A DNA stretch of 64,000 nucleotides from Gigantopelta aegis (Eukaryota > Mollusca > Gastropoda > Neomphalida > Peltospiridae). The stretch is taken from contig NC_054703.1 in the NCBI RefSeq assembly GCF_016097555.1, positions 19,748,758 to 19,812,757 on the forward strand. Direction: 5' to 3'. The notes beneath the pieces were generated by a model. The model ran no database searches. It was not told where the DNA came from and was given only the letters and a program-made list of their open reading frames with translations. Numbering within the stretch: the stretch's first letter is position 1; every line of letters starts with the position of its first letter. Shown here in pieces: positions 1 to 10,139 of this stretch. The position numbers and the translations under genes were made by a program.

Positions 1-93
1 ACATCGACTATAATTGGGTTCCGGTTTTAAAAACGGCAGACAGGTGCTGACATGTTGCTAAATACACATTCCTTTCTTTTATTTCTCTTACAG

Positions 94-186
94 CTTCGCG
101 GTGTCCGTCTGCCAAATGTCCCAAGTACTGTAAGAACGGCAAAGTCTGGACGATCGTCAACAGATGCACTCTTTGTAAATGCAAAA
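94..186 (+). CDS. Antistasin-like exon, module 1
   Basis: This 93-nt exon follows a pyrimidine-rich acceptor ending TTACAG and precedes donor GTAAGA. It reads SRCPSAKCPKYCKNGK and ends in CTLCKCK, giving six cysteines with antistasin spacing. The frame is phase 1 at both ends. It is nearly duplicated at 759-851. Confidence 0.82.
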
Positions 187-3100
187 GTAAGAACTATTCA
201 TAATCTGTTTCAAGGGGGCGGGACGTAGCCAACTGATATCTGTAGCGCTCGATTGATGCGCGGTCAGTATGGGATCGACCCCCGTCGGTGGGCCCATTGG
301 GCTATTTCTTGTTCCAGTCAGTGCACCACGACTGGTATATCAAAGGCTGTGCTATGTGCTATCTTGTCTGCGGAATGGTGCATATAAAAGATCCCTTGCT
401 GCTAATCGAAACAGAGTAGCCCATGAAGTGGCGACAGCGGGTTTCCTCTCTCAATATCTGTGCGGTTCTTAACCATATGTGCGACGCCATATAACCGTAA
501 ATAAAATGTGTTGAGTGCGTCGTTAAATAAAACATTTCCTTTCTTCCATTAGTAGCAAGGGATATCTGTGTGAATTCAGTCAACCGCTTGTCGTTAACGT
601 TCGCTAGACTGACTTTTACGCTACACAGTAAACTGAACTAATCAAATAATTGGCGAACGTTAGCGAGACGTTTGCTGGAAGAATTAGGGGCCCCTATCAA
701 TCAGACTTTTGCTGAGGTGTTGTTAAATACACAGTATTTTCTTTTATTTGTCTCACAGCTTCGCGGTGTACGGTTTCAACGTGTCCCAAGTACTGTAAAC
801 ATGGAAAGATTTGGACGCGCGTCAACGGATGCAGTGTTTGCAAGTGCAAAAGTAAGGACAGTCTAGATAGGTTGTTCATTATCTAAAGATATGAAAGCAG
901 TTAATATATATTAAAAAACACGTACCAGTTACAGACACAGATGTCAAAATGCATCAGGCATGGTTTATTTGCCACACTCAGTGACGGCGGAAGGAAGTAG
1001 ATATTGTGGTGGGGTGTCGGGGTTGGGTGGGGGTGAAGCTGACTGAGATCGAGGACGCAAAGCAAAGTTTCTAGGGGGGTTCGGTGTATGCTCCATCATA
1101 AAATGTTGAAAACTAAATGTCCTGAAGTGCAATTTTCTGCATTCTACAAGTAAAATTCATCTCTGCCTTAAGATTTACTACCATAATATTTTTTATTCAC
1201 AATTATTGGGGGGTTAGAGCCCACAGCCCCCCCCCCCCCCCACACCCACACACACACACACACACTGGTCCGTTGTGCCTACCACCATGTCATATAAGTA
1301 GAAAATGGCTGTTAAAAAACATTGGACGATGTTATTGTGATATGCATATACAGGAGTGGTGCAGTTTTATTATTTATAGATTATTTAAAACTGGACATGT
1401 ATATGAGACAAATTTTAACATTCTTTATTGGAAACACAGAATTATATTAACTAGATTTAGACCGTGTGATCATAGACAACCAATTGAAACAGGAAGATGG
1501 CTAAATATACCAAGATATGAAAGATTATCCAACATTTGTAACCAAGGTTGTATTGGCGACGAATTCCATTTTCTTTTTTAATGTAATATACTAAATGATC
1601 TGAGAAAACGGCATCTACCTAGCTACTACTGGTGAAATCCTAGCGTAATACAAATGAAATATTGTTTATCAATGAAGATTTATTGATAAAACTTTGTGAA
1701 TATAGAAGACAGAGTTTTAAAAGAATGCGTGAAATTGTGTAAATGTACATGTATATACACATACTATATAATAAGTTTATAATGTTCTCCCAGGGGAATA
1801 ATTAATCAGCATTACACGTACTTGCTCACAATGTATAATTGTATTATAGGTTATCTCATGCACCATGAACACCGAAATGTGGCGAAAAAAGGCATTTAGG
1901 GTAGGGTCAAACTTGGGTGATTTTCAAAACTTTTCCCCCAGAGGATTCCTTGGAACTATTTTTCTGTCATTGAGTACATATTCAGGCAACAAAATCCGTT
2001 GAGTTTGCTCTTGTTGCAATTTGTGTGGGGTTGACCAACACTTTTGAGTAAAATGCCTGTACTAGTATATGATTTGAGCGAATACAGAATTGGAACACTC
2101 ACCAGACTCAGACCCACAGTGTTATTCTAGTCTTAGACGTGATTCACTTACAGATGAATAAATCAATGTGCTCTAGTGGTGTCGTTAAAAACAACAAAAG
2201 GTTTTGTTTTGTTTTTTGTTTGGGCTTTTTTTTTTATTGACTTACAATGGTTATGATGCTATAACGTATTACCGCACTGTCCCCTATTGCAGGTCAGACT
2301 AAGCCTCGCACGTGTTCGGCCTGGATGTGTAAGATGTATTGTCGAAACCGCTGGAGGAAGAATAAATGGAGGCTGAGTAGTTGGAGGGGCTGCACGTCGT
2401 GTCACTGCAGCTTTCATAAAGGTAACACAGATCTGGCCATGTTTGTCTTAAAGTAACATACTTATCTATACTCTTCAAAAAAAGTAGGAGAACTCCAATA
2501 AGAATTTACAATTGCCAAAATTGTAAGGTATATTAGCAGTGGGGAATGGTTATATGATAATAGTGAATTAATTGGGCGAACATTACAACCGGTAGTTCAG
2601 TATTACAGTAGGTTTTATGACCACCAAAGATCTTGAAGGACGATTGGGATCAGAAGTGAAATTTGAAAGTTGACGTTTTCTTATAAGTAAATCGCAAATT
2701 CAAACAATAAAAATTACTAAAAACAAAACATGATGTATGATCAACAGAATGAAAAAGATTGACATAAATAATGTTCCACAATGATTAATGGACCTTCCTG
2801 GAAATTGTCAAAATCGAGAATGACATTCCACGCACGTGTACGGGGCAACTGCGTGATGCACGTGCAAACTATGGTATGTGTTTCGGTGTGTTGATAAATA
2901 GACCTGAACGTTCTTTACTAGGATGGTTGTGGTCAAAACGTATGTTTTAATATTTCAGGTTCCCCTACTGTTTTTTTAAGAGTATATAAACATTACATTA
3001 TAAAACATTACACATCTGTTTGAGATGGTAATACAAAATGTATGCCATGTTACTGCAGCCTTCATAAACGTAACACAAAGTGGGCATGTTTGTCTTAAAG

Positions 3101-5612
3101 TAATATGATTCTCTATAAACATTAGACACCTCAGACTGGTTAAAATGATGATAACAACTTGATGTCAACCGCTGTAGCTTTCAAAAAGTAATATGATTCT
3201 CTATAAACATTAGACACCTCAGACTGGTTAAAATGATGATAACAACTTGATGTCAACCGCTGTAGCTTTCAAAAAGGGACGGGATTTAGCTCAGTCGGTT
3301 GAGTGCTCGCTTGAGGTTCTTGTGTGGCAGGATCGAACCACCTCGGTGAATCCATTCGGCTGATTGTGTTTTTTTCTCGTTCCAACCAGTGCACCACAAC
3401 TGGACCAAGATCGTGGTATGTGCTTTCCTGTCTGTGGGAAAGTGCATATAAAAGATCCCTTGCTGCATTATAAAAAAAATGTAGTGGGTTTCCTCTGATG
3501 ACTACGAGTCAGAATTACCAAATGTTTGACTTTCAATAGCCGATGAATAATTAATCAATGTGCTCCAGTGGTGTCGTTAGACAAAACAAACTTTCTTTCG
3601 AAAAGGTAACACGTGCACAAAGTTGAGCATGTTTGTTTTAACGGTTGACAGACCTCCATAAACATAACACATCTGGGCACGTGCTTATAAAACTTAGGAC
3701 CGGCCTCGGTGGCGTCGTGGTTAGGCCATCGGTCTACAGGCTGGTAGGTAATGGGTTCGGATCCCAGTCGAGACATGGAATTTTTAATCCAGATACCGAC
3801 TCCAAACCCTGAGTGAGTGCTCCGCAAGGCTCAATGGGTAGGTGTAAACCACTTGCACCAACTAGTGATCCATAACTGGTTCAACAAAGGCCATGGTTTG
3901 TGCCATCCTGCCTGTGGGAAGCGCAAATAAAAGATCCCTTGCTGCTAATCGGAAAGAGTAGCCCATGTAGTGGGGACAGCGGGTTTCCTCTCAAAATCTG
4001 TGTGGTCCTTAACCATATGTCTGACGCCATATAACCGTAAATAAAATGTGTTGGGTGCGTCGTTAAATAAAACATTTCTTTCTTTATAAAACTTAGAGTC
4101 TGCAGTCAAATATTTTATGCCATCACATGCATGCAATTTGCAGACATTACCATGACGTTCAGTTCTGTAGAAGTTAGAGAATTAGTGGTTACGCCATCGG
4201 ACGTTTAGCTGATAGGTATTGGGTTCGCCTCCGGTACCGGTTTCCACCTAAAGTGAGTTTGATGGTGGATACGTGCAATGTCACTACACCATCTTATCTC
4301 TCAATAACCATTAACAACTAACCGCTAACCCTCTGTCCTAGACAGACAGCCCAGATTGCTGATGTGTGTGCCCAGGACAGCGTGCTTGAACCTTAATTGG
4401 ATATAAGCACGGAAATAACTATAGATGGAGATGGATGATGATAACATGCAGTCGATAGGCCAGTGGCGCATCATAAGTGGATTTAACATTAGTCTACCGT
4501 GTTTTTGACTAAGCAAAATCAATGATGGGCTGGCACTAGATTTGATTAGCCGGTTCCCGTTATAGCTCATCAAATCAATTCCTGCAGACAATAGTAAGAT
4601 GCATATCTCAAAAGTATCATACGCAGCAGGTCAGGTCAGGTCATAGGGCTTAACGTGTACATTCAGAGCAAGCTGTTGTAGCGCACGCCTGTCATGGGCG
4701 CAGGTATCGACTTGCGCCGGATCCTTCGTCCCAGGACAGGATACACGCAGCGGTTCAATTCAACTTATATAGCATTGATACAAATAGTACCACTCTTCAT
4801 CCGTGAAGTAAATCAGAAACACATGGGGTTAACCTGCTACACATGCTGGAAGCATCTACCCTAGTTCCACACACACAAAATGTCATTCTTAAGGCGCACA
4901 TAGACCTGATGCGGTGTGTGCGTGCGGTCCGGCTAAAACAAAATTCGAAATCATCAGTTTCAATGAGAGCGTCTGGAGCCGGATTTAGTTCAGTCATGAG
5001 TTGTTGCATATAAAAGATTCCTGGGCCCATATTTTTGAAGCCATCTTAGCGCTACGAAATCGTAAAACCGTCGTAGGTTGTGACGTCACTACAGCACACG
5101 CTGTAAAATGTAACGGGTTTCCTCGGATGACTAAATGTTTGACATCCAATAGCCGATGGTTAATTAATCAATGTGTTTTAGTGGTATCGTTAAACAAAGC
5201 AAACTTTTAACTTTTATAAACTTTTATTAAATGCAACATTCAAAGTTAGGTGCACTAGTGATATGCTATTTTGTATACTGTTATATAGAACCAACATCGT
5301 TCGACTATTAAAATACATTTGTATACAAATTGTGTATGTATACATTACTGTTATATAATAATTTAGTAACTGTCGCCATTATATTGTATGTATATAGGAG
5401 AGGACCTAGGAAGATGGCAAACTTGTGCCCAATCCTTTTGTTGTTTATGCAATAAAATATGTTTTCAATAATAATAAAAATAAATAATAATAAATAAATA
5501 AATCAATAAATCAATAAACCTCTCGACTTAGGTATTCAGTTTTAATATCACTTAACTGTCACATAGCTTGTTCATATGTCAACGTGCAATGTTTTATTTT
5601 TCAGGGAAGTAG
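94..5612 (+). CDS. Antistasin-like secreted cysteine-rich protein, 3' part of gene
   Basis: Three internal exons (94-186, 759-851, 2293-2421) and a terminal exon (from 5605, stop at 5610-5612) join in one open frame. All junctions are phase 1 with AG/GT borders. Each internal exon encodes one module with spacing C-x4-C-x3-C-x(11-16)-C-x2-C-x-C, the cysteine pattern of the antistasin family known from leech and mollusc serine-protease inhibitors. Modules 1 and 2 are close paralogues (both contain CPKYCK and end in CKCK). Module 3 has a longer Arg/Lys/Trp-rich loop. The terminal exon adds only Gly-Lys and a stop, followed by AATAAA at 5699-5704. Phase 1-1 exons are typical of extracellular shuffled modules. 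The signal peptide and upstream modules must lie before position 1. Secretion and protease inhibition are inferred from the family. Confidence 0.8.
187..758 (+). other. Intron between modules 1 and 2
   Basis: The intron is 572 bp and is mostly filled by a full-length SINE (217-545). The rest contains a loose inverted repeat around 590-680 that includes the AACGTTCGCTAG / GCGAACGTTAGCGAG motifs; a similar motif occurs at 20430-20450. Confidence 0.6.
217..545 (+). repeat. SINE, head A / tail 1
   Basis: This is a tRNA-derived SINE. The head has a degraded A box (GTAGCCAACTGAT) and a B box (GGATCGACCCCC), the shared body includes CATATAAAAGATCCCTTGCT, and the tail runs through TGTTGAGTGCGTCGTTAAAT to AAACATTTCC. 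It lies in the antistasin-like gene intron. Confidence 0.85.
759..851 (+). CDS. Antistasin-like exon, module 2
   Basis: This 93-nt exon follows acceptor CTCACAG and precedes donor GTAAGG. It reads SRCTVSTCPKYCKHGK and ends in CSVCKCK. The 50 or so bases of intron in front of it also match the intron in front of module 1, so exon and flank were duplicated together. Confidence 0.82.
979..1265 (+). repeat. Family K MITE (CAGGCACGGCGGAAG ends)
   Basis: The left end is CAGTGACGGCGGAAG, followed by the family body (CTGACTGAGATCGAGG, AAAGTTTCTAGG, CAATTTTCTGCATTCTACAAG) and a poly-C/CA tract. The same body recurs at 8901, 18614, 19035 and 32494. The right end is replaced by (CA)n at 1249-1265. Confidence 0.75.
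1266..1750 (+). mobile_element. LINE (non-LTR retrotransposon) reverse-transcriptase C-terminal fragment, decayed
   Basis: The translation 1273-1581 contains RPCDHRQPIETGRWLNIPRY and then IGDEFHFLF. This is the H-x-LPIE-x-GRW...C-x2-C...GDE-x-H-x-L block found at the C terminus of many metazoan LINE reverse transcriptases. Further similarity (LRKRHLPSYYW, QSFKRMREIV) continues to about 1740 but is broken by stop codons and at least one frame change. Only the 3' end is present and nothing upstream resembles polymerase motifs. The clade is not resolved. Confidence 0.7.
1751..2280. other. Intronic sequence with SINE tail scrap
   Basis: This stretch has no coding signal. Positions 2155-2200 match SINE tail 2 (AATCAATGTGCTCTAGTGGT, then GTCGTTAAA) without the head, so the 5' part is lost. 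A T-rich run follows at 2227-2240. Confidence 0.55.
2293..2421 (+). CDS. Antistasin-like exon, module 3 (basic loop)
   Basis: This 129-nt exon follows acceptor TATTGCAG and precedes donor GTAACA. It encodes CSAWMCKMYC, then a 16-residue loop rich in Arg, Lys and Trp, then CTSCHC. The cysteine order matches modules 1 and 2, but the loop is five residues longer and strongly basic. Phase is again 1-1. Confidence 0.75.
2404..3680 (+). repeat. Duplicated fragments of the module-3 exon/intron junction
   Basis: The segment around the 3' end of module 3 (CACTGCAGCTTTCATAAAGG then TAACAC, GGCATGTTTGTCTTAAAGTAA) recurs in decayed form at 3052-3110 and about 3590-3680. An 88-bp unit is perfectly or nearly perfectly doubled at 3101-3188 and 3189-3276. 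The copies carry the end of the exon but none of its cysteines. Confidence 0.65.
3277..3592 (+). repeat. SINE, head C / tail 2
   Basis: The head has A box TTAGCTCAGTCGGTTGAGTG and B box GGATCGAACCA, then the shared body, then tail 2 (ACCAAATGTTTGACTTTCAATAGCCG to GTGTCGTTAGACAAAACAAAC). Confidence 0.85.
3698..4083 (+). repeat. SINE, head B / tail 1, with 13-bp target duplication
   Basis: The head has CGGCCTCGGTGGCGTCGTGG and B box GGTTCGGATCCC, then the shared body and tail 1. It is flanked by TTATAAAACTTAG at 3685-3697 and 4084-4096, a clean target-site duplication proving retroposition as a unit. Confidence 0.9.
4165..4415 (+). repeat. SINE, head D family
   Basis: The tRNA-like head (TAGTGGTTACGCCATCGGAC, GGGTTCGCCTCC) is followed by the D body, which has TCCTAGACAGACAGCCCAGAT and ends TTGAACCTTAATTGGATATA. 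Other copies lie at 25890, 38335 and, inverted, 62172. Confidence 0.75.
4625..4742 (+). repeat. Interspersed repeat E
   Basis: The stretch GGTCAGGTCATAGGGCTTAA through CTGTTGTAGCGCACGCCTGT to TCCTTCGTCCCAGGACAGGA recurs at 33202-33313 in the same orientation. The family is unidentified. Confidence 0.65.
4977..5212 (+). repeat. SINE, head C / tail 2, interrupted by a MITE half
   Basis: Head C (CCGGATTTAGTTCAGT) runs to GTTGCATATAAAAGATTCC, breaks at about 5022, and resumes near 5101 with AAAATGTAACGGGTTTCC and tail 2. The insert is the left half of the foldback element seen whole at 44593. Confidence 0.75.
5022..5100 (+). mobile_element. Half of a TGGGCCCATA foldback MITE
   Basis: TGGGCCCATATTTTTGAAGC, then ATCTTAGCGCTACGAAATCG and TGACGTCACTACAGCACACG, match one arm of the element at 44593-44757. 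It sits inside a SINE body. Confidence 0.65.
5213..5604. other. AT-rich intron, no feature
   Basis: This is the end of the last antistasin-like intron. It has an AT-rich simple stretch at 5466-5515 (AATAA/AATAAATC runs) and a pyrimidine tract before the acceptor at 5604. Nothing else is recognised. Confidence 0.5.
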
Positions 5613-5722
5613 GTCGGCTGACCTGAATGAGTGACGCTTTAATCGGCCAATGAAAAACTCCAATCTTCATACAAGGCGTGGTCGACACTTAATTTATCAA
5701 TAAATGTAATTTATATCGTTAT
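5605..5722 (+). CDS. Terminal exon and 3' UTR of antistasin-like gene
   Basis: Acceptor TTTTTCAG at 5597-5604 is followed by GG AAG TAG, which in phase 1 adds Gly-Lys and stops at 5612. The following sequence has AATAAA at 5699-5704. The phase and polyA signal fit, but the coding part is too short to prove the exon by itself. Confidence 0.55.
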
Positions 5723-5783
5723 AAGCGGAAACTTTTCGAAATAAATTTTTAGCAAATACATGTTTTTATGTTTGTTACTTCTG

Positions 5784-5887
5784 CCAGGAGTGGATCCAGG
5801 AAAGATGGGGGGATAACGTGAAAAGAGCACAAGGTCCAACGCGAGGAATATGGCAACCTAATGGGCCTATTATTTATGTTCAAAGCT

Positions 5888-5980
<93 letters not shown>

Positions 5981-6247
5981 CAGGGTTGTTTTAAGGATCC
6001 GCGGGGCCTGTAGCACAGATAACAGCGGGGCCCCCTTCTCAGAATATATATTTTGCAACCCCCTCGGAGAGAGGGGGGAAAATGACCTGGGGAAAATGAA
6101 TGAATCGCGGGGCCCCCTGAAGCGCGTGGCACATAGAACGTGCTCCATGTACTTCTAGGATAATCCGGCTCTGGAGATATTTGAATATACATTTTGGGGG
6201 GGGGGGGGGGTGGAGGCCCCCTGGTCCTCCCCTTGGATCCGCCTTTG
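5784..6247 (+). mobile_element. MITE with GTGGATCC ends carrying (GA)n
   Basis: The ends are CAGGAGTGGATCCAGG and, inverted, CTTGGATCCGCCTTTGG. Inside lie a 90-bp (GA)n tract at 5889-5978, G-rich segments and a G run at 6197-6210. A shorter relative with CAGTGCTGGATCCAG and GATCCGCCTCTGG ends lies at 36841-37020. The superfamily is not assigned. Confidence 0.55.
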
Positions 6248-6478
6248 GGAAGAGAATGTTGAACCGGGGAGTCAGCAGACGGAGCATAAACAGCCCGAGT
6301 ACTTTGTAAGATTAATATATGGACGGTTATTAGCCCTTATGTCCAAATGTCCGTCTAGCTATATTACAGTCAAAGTACTCGGACAGATCTGTGAGTTTCT
6401 TTAGGGCGTGGCTAAACATTAATGTCATGTAGAGAGGTGGCGTTGATAAACAAGACGTTACCATTCATTTTTTCACCA

Positions 6479-6678
6479 GGGGCGGGATTTAGCTCAATCG
6501 GTTGAGTGGCTCCTTGGGGTGTTTTCGTCACTGGATCGAACCGCCTCCGTGGATCCATTCAACTGATTGTGGGGGGTTTTCTTGTTCCAACCAGTGCACC
6601 ATAATGGTCAAAGGCCGTGGTATGTGCTTTCCTGTCTGTGGGAAAGTGCATATAAAAGATCCCTTGCTGCATTAGAAT
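6479..6678 (+). repeat. SINE, head C, 3' truncated
   Basis: GGGCGGGATTTAGCTCAATC and B box GGATCGAACCG are followed by the shared body through AAAAGATCCCTTGCTGCATT. The tail is missing. Confidence 0.8.
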
Positions 6679-7338
6679 GATGCTCCCTCGATCATGAGGT
6701 GGTTCAGGGTTCCTAAATCCGTGCTTGAATATAAATAACAATAAATATTGATAACAGAAAGCTGAAATCTACAACACTAGGGCGCCCTCTTGTGTACGTT
6801 GCTTAATCATAAATTATATCGGGTATATTCCGAGATATTTCAAATTAGCTTAGCTATACTGGATGGGGGGGGGGGTGAGACCAAGCCCCCTCCCCCAGCA
6901 CCTTCCACCCTCTCCTTACTCCGTCAACCATGCAGTGTCATACCTAGGCTAAAATCGGGCATTTTCTAGCTATACTATATACTATAGCTATTCTATAGCT
7001 GCTAGATAAAGGGACACTTCTAAAACATTATGTTATTGGGTTACTAACATTTTGTTACTGTTTGGTGGGTGTGGGGTTTTTTAAGGGGTGGGTTACGAAA
7101 CACGGCACCTCCCACCCACCCACCCCACCACTAGTTACAAACTGTCACAAGATAAAAACAAATAAACGTGAGATGGTGTAGCAAAAACTAAATTTGGTCA
7201 GTCTGGCGAATGGATTTTCTACCAAGCACTTCACCGGTCCCCGTCCCTTAAAAATTCAAAAAGGGTGTTTTTAGTCTAGTTGATGAAGACTAGATACACG
7301 CATGACTGCCCCAGTTTGTATTATTACTGGTATAATGG
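6679..7338. other. Intergenic, no gene
   Basis: This is non-coding sequence with G- and C-rich tracts around 6865-6900 and 7095-7125 and a short palindromic TATAGCTA-rich segment near 6970-7000. No element is identified. Confidence 0.4.
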
Positions 7339-7580
<242 letters not shown>

Positions 7581-8017
7581 GTAAGACTCATTAAATATAA
7601 GAAATCAGGCCGCCAATTTATGAAACTTTAAAGTCAAAACTCAAAACTAAAGTAATAACTACACAAAATAGAACTTTTTTTTAGTTTTATGTTTTTACTA
7701 CAGGCCTTCAGGTATAAATTAACTAAGAAGACTGAGCTAATAAGCAACATTTTTACATATGGGAGGCGATGGGATATAACAGGCTAACATCCAATTATAG
7801 CTCCTCCCGGGAAAAATTCCAGCGGATGTCCCTGGGTGTTTTAACAAGACTCGTCAAGTCCTAAATTGGGGGAACGAGAGATAACCACATAAATTGCATC
7901 TTTGATAGCACTGTATCAGGCACCAGGGAGCTGACCGACCAAAAGATAGAGGGTGCAATATGTGGGGTAGTGCAGGGGTGTTGTCATGTTTCATTGGACA
8001 AATTTAAAAAGTAGATG

Positions 8018-8300
8018 TACGGGCTCCATTTTTGTAGGATGTCAGGCTTATTTTGTGCCCGAATTAAACAAAAATGCCCGAATCTGAATAACGTTTATTC
8101 ATATTAATCATAATAATTAACATTATTAGTAAACAGCTATATAGGGTTGTAAACGAATCACTACGCAGTTTTGCATTGAATACAACTGATATTGTGAGCT
8201 CATTTTGCCCGAATTCGAATATTTGCACCAGTATTATGGGGGATGGGCAGTTGACCCCCGACCCCCCAACCCCACCCCGCATCCCCCGTCTCATACGATT
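8018..8300 (+). repeat. Family L interspersed repeat
   Basis: GTACGGGCTCCATTTTTGTA, GCCCGAATTAAACAAAAATG and ACGTTTATTCATATT recur at 19340-19690 and 23755-24125. The copy ends in C-rich sequence. No terminal repeats are clear, and it often abuts family K. Confidence 0.65.
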
Positions 8301-8565
8301 ATGAGCACAGTTATGTATCAAATTGTCTAACAAAAACAAGAAAGACTTACAGTGAACAATTACATACGATTAAATCAAATACATGTACCCGTAATACGTT
8401 GTAATTACAATCGCAAATATTTTTTTATTTTTTTTAAATCATTTTTTATTTTTGATCGATCATTTTGCAATGCGCTATTGTCAAATTATTATGTATGACT
8501 GAACTCGTTCCACTATCTTGTTCAGTCGCGGATCTAAGGGTGGACCTCCTAAATGTCGATATATA

Positions 8566-8802
8566 GAGAGAGGAAACCCGCTGTCGCCACTTCATGGCCT
8601 ACTCTTTTCGATTAGCAGCAAGGGATCTTTTATATACATTATCCCACAGTCAGGATAGTACATACCAAGGCCTTTATTACACCAGTCGTGGTGCACTGGC
8701 TGGAACGAGAAATAGCTCAATGGGGCCACCGACGGGTATCGATCCTAAACCGACCGCGCATCAAGCGAACGCTTTACCACTGGGCTACGTCCCGCCCCTG
8801 CG
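8566..8802 (-). repeat. SINE, head A, tail truncated
   Basis: The reverse complement reads GGGGCGGGACGTAGCCCAGT, B box GGATCGATACCC, the shared body and GCGACAGCGGGTTTCC. Tail 1 is cut off at the left end. Confidence 0.85.
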
Positions 8803-8900
8803 ATGTCCTGAAATGCAATTATACAATGATGTAAGTAAAATTCATAATGGCAAATGCTGGTAAATGCAAATCTTTTTAAATGCATATTTCAAGAGTACTG

Positions 8901-9149
8901 CAGGCACGGCGGAAGCATATAGACATTGGTGGCGGGGATGATTGAGATCGAGGGCGCAAAGCAAAGTTTCTAGGAGTTCGGGGTATGCTATCCCGTACAC
9001 TGTTGAAAACAAGATAGTCTTAAATGCAATTTTCTGCATTATACAAGAAAAAAAATCATCTCTGCCTTACGATTAACTACCAATAATATTTTTGATTCAG
9101 AATTATTGGGAGACTAGAGACCCCCAGACCCCTCCACTTCGCCGTGCCG
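8901..9149 (+). mobile_element. Family K MITE, full copy
   Basis: The terminal inverted repeats are CAGGCACGGCGGAAG and CTTCGCCGTGCCG, 249 bp apart. The internal motifs ATTGAGATCGAGG, GCAAAGTTTCTAGG and CAATTTTCTGCATTATACAAG match the other K copies. Confidence 0.75.
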
Positions 9150-9339
9150 GTACTATTTCTGTATACATATATATACACTGAATACATAAAGACCACAATC
9201 ATGTACTACATAGTTGGATGAAATCAAACAACTCTGACAATGAACAACTGTACGATCCAATCCAATAATTCGTTACAACTACAGTCGCAAATATCATGAA
9301 TATTAACGAAAGAAGAATTGATTTTTACAATGTCAATTC

Positions 9340-9430
9340 TAGGAGGTTCGGGGGCATGCTGGATATTTTAAAAACTAGATGTCCTAAAATCTCATTTCCT
9401 GCAGCCTACAAGTAATTTCAATTCATTTCA
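9340..9430 (+). repeat. Family K fragment
   Basis: TCTAGGAGGTTCGGGGGCAT, AACTAGATGTCCTAAAAT and CCTGCAGCCTACAAGTAA match the middle of family K. It joins a scrap resembling the D-family tail (TTGTGCTTATATCCAATTAC, inverted, 9435-9520). Confidence 0.55.
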
Positions 9431-9557
9431 ACTTATTGTTGTGCTTATATCCAATTACGGTTTAAACACGCCGTCCTGGGCACACACCTCAGTTATCTGG
9501 GCTATTTGTCCAGGACAGTGGGTTAGTGTTAGTGTGTGTGGGGGGGGGGGGGGGGGG

Positions 9558-9700
9558 AGGCTGGACGTAGCCCAGTGGTAAAGCGTTCACTTGGTGCGCG
9601 ATCGGTTTGGGATCGATCCCGGTCGGTAGGTGGGAGCTGGTACCTACAAGCCTTATGTCCGATGGCTCAACCTCGACACCACCGAGGCCGGTATCCTACA
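9558..9700 (+). repeat. Chimeric SINE: head A fused to inverted head D
   Basis: GGCTGGACGTAGCCCAGTGG through GGGATCGATCCCGGTCGGTA is head A. From about 9645 the sequence is the reverse complement of head D (CTTATGTCCGATGGCTCAAC to CACCACCGAGGCCGG). Neither body is present. Confidence 0.65.
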
Positions 9701-9993
9701 AGTAACATTCATCATAACAAATGCTGGTAGAAGCCCTTTTTTCTTTCTAATTATTGGAAATATAGATATGCACATAATATATAACTTCGCTGTGAGCATA
9801 GGGGGTCGAGTACCATAGATAGGCAGGCTTATACACGTTTTTTTCTTCTTCACCTTTTTGTCTAAAATGGGGGTTTTAATACTAAACTGGAATATATGTC
9901 ATGCTTGTAATGGAGCAAAATAAATGGGCACGTAGGCCCCTACTACACGTACTTGTTTATATACTGTATTGAAACTTGAATGTATACCATGTT

Positions 9994-9999
<6 letters not shown>

Positions 10000-10051
<52 letters not shown>

Positions 10052-10060
10052 TGTGTGTTT
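10000..10060 (+). repeat. (GT)n microsatellite
   Basis: A TATATATATG segment leads into about 50 bp of GT dinucleotides. Confidence 0.9.
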
Positions 10061-10139
10061 GTATGCAGCTGAGTAAAATAGATGTACTGTGGGCTGGAGG
10101 CCTTAAAGTTCAATAAAACATTTTTGTATTTGTATTGCA

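Noticed and set aside
3698-3790. tRNA gene (and similar A/B-box pairs at every SINE head)
   Set aside because: The A and B boxes belong to SINE heads; no complete cloverleaf with a proper acceptor stem was seen, and each is attached to a SINE body.
5870-6148. Ser-Leu repeat proteins (also at 7381, 62899)
   Set aside because: They are translations of GA/CT microsatellites.
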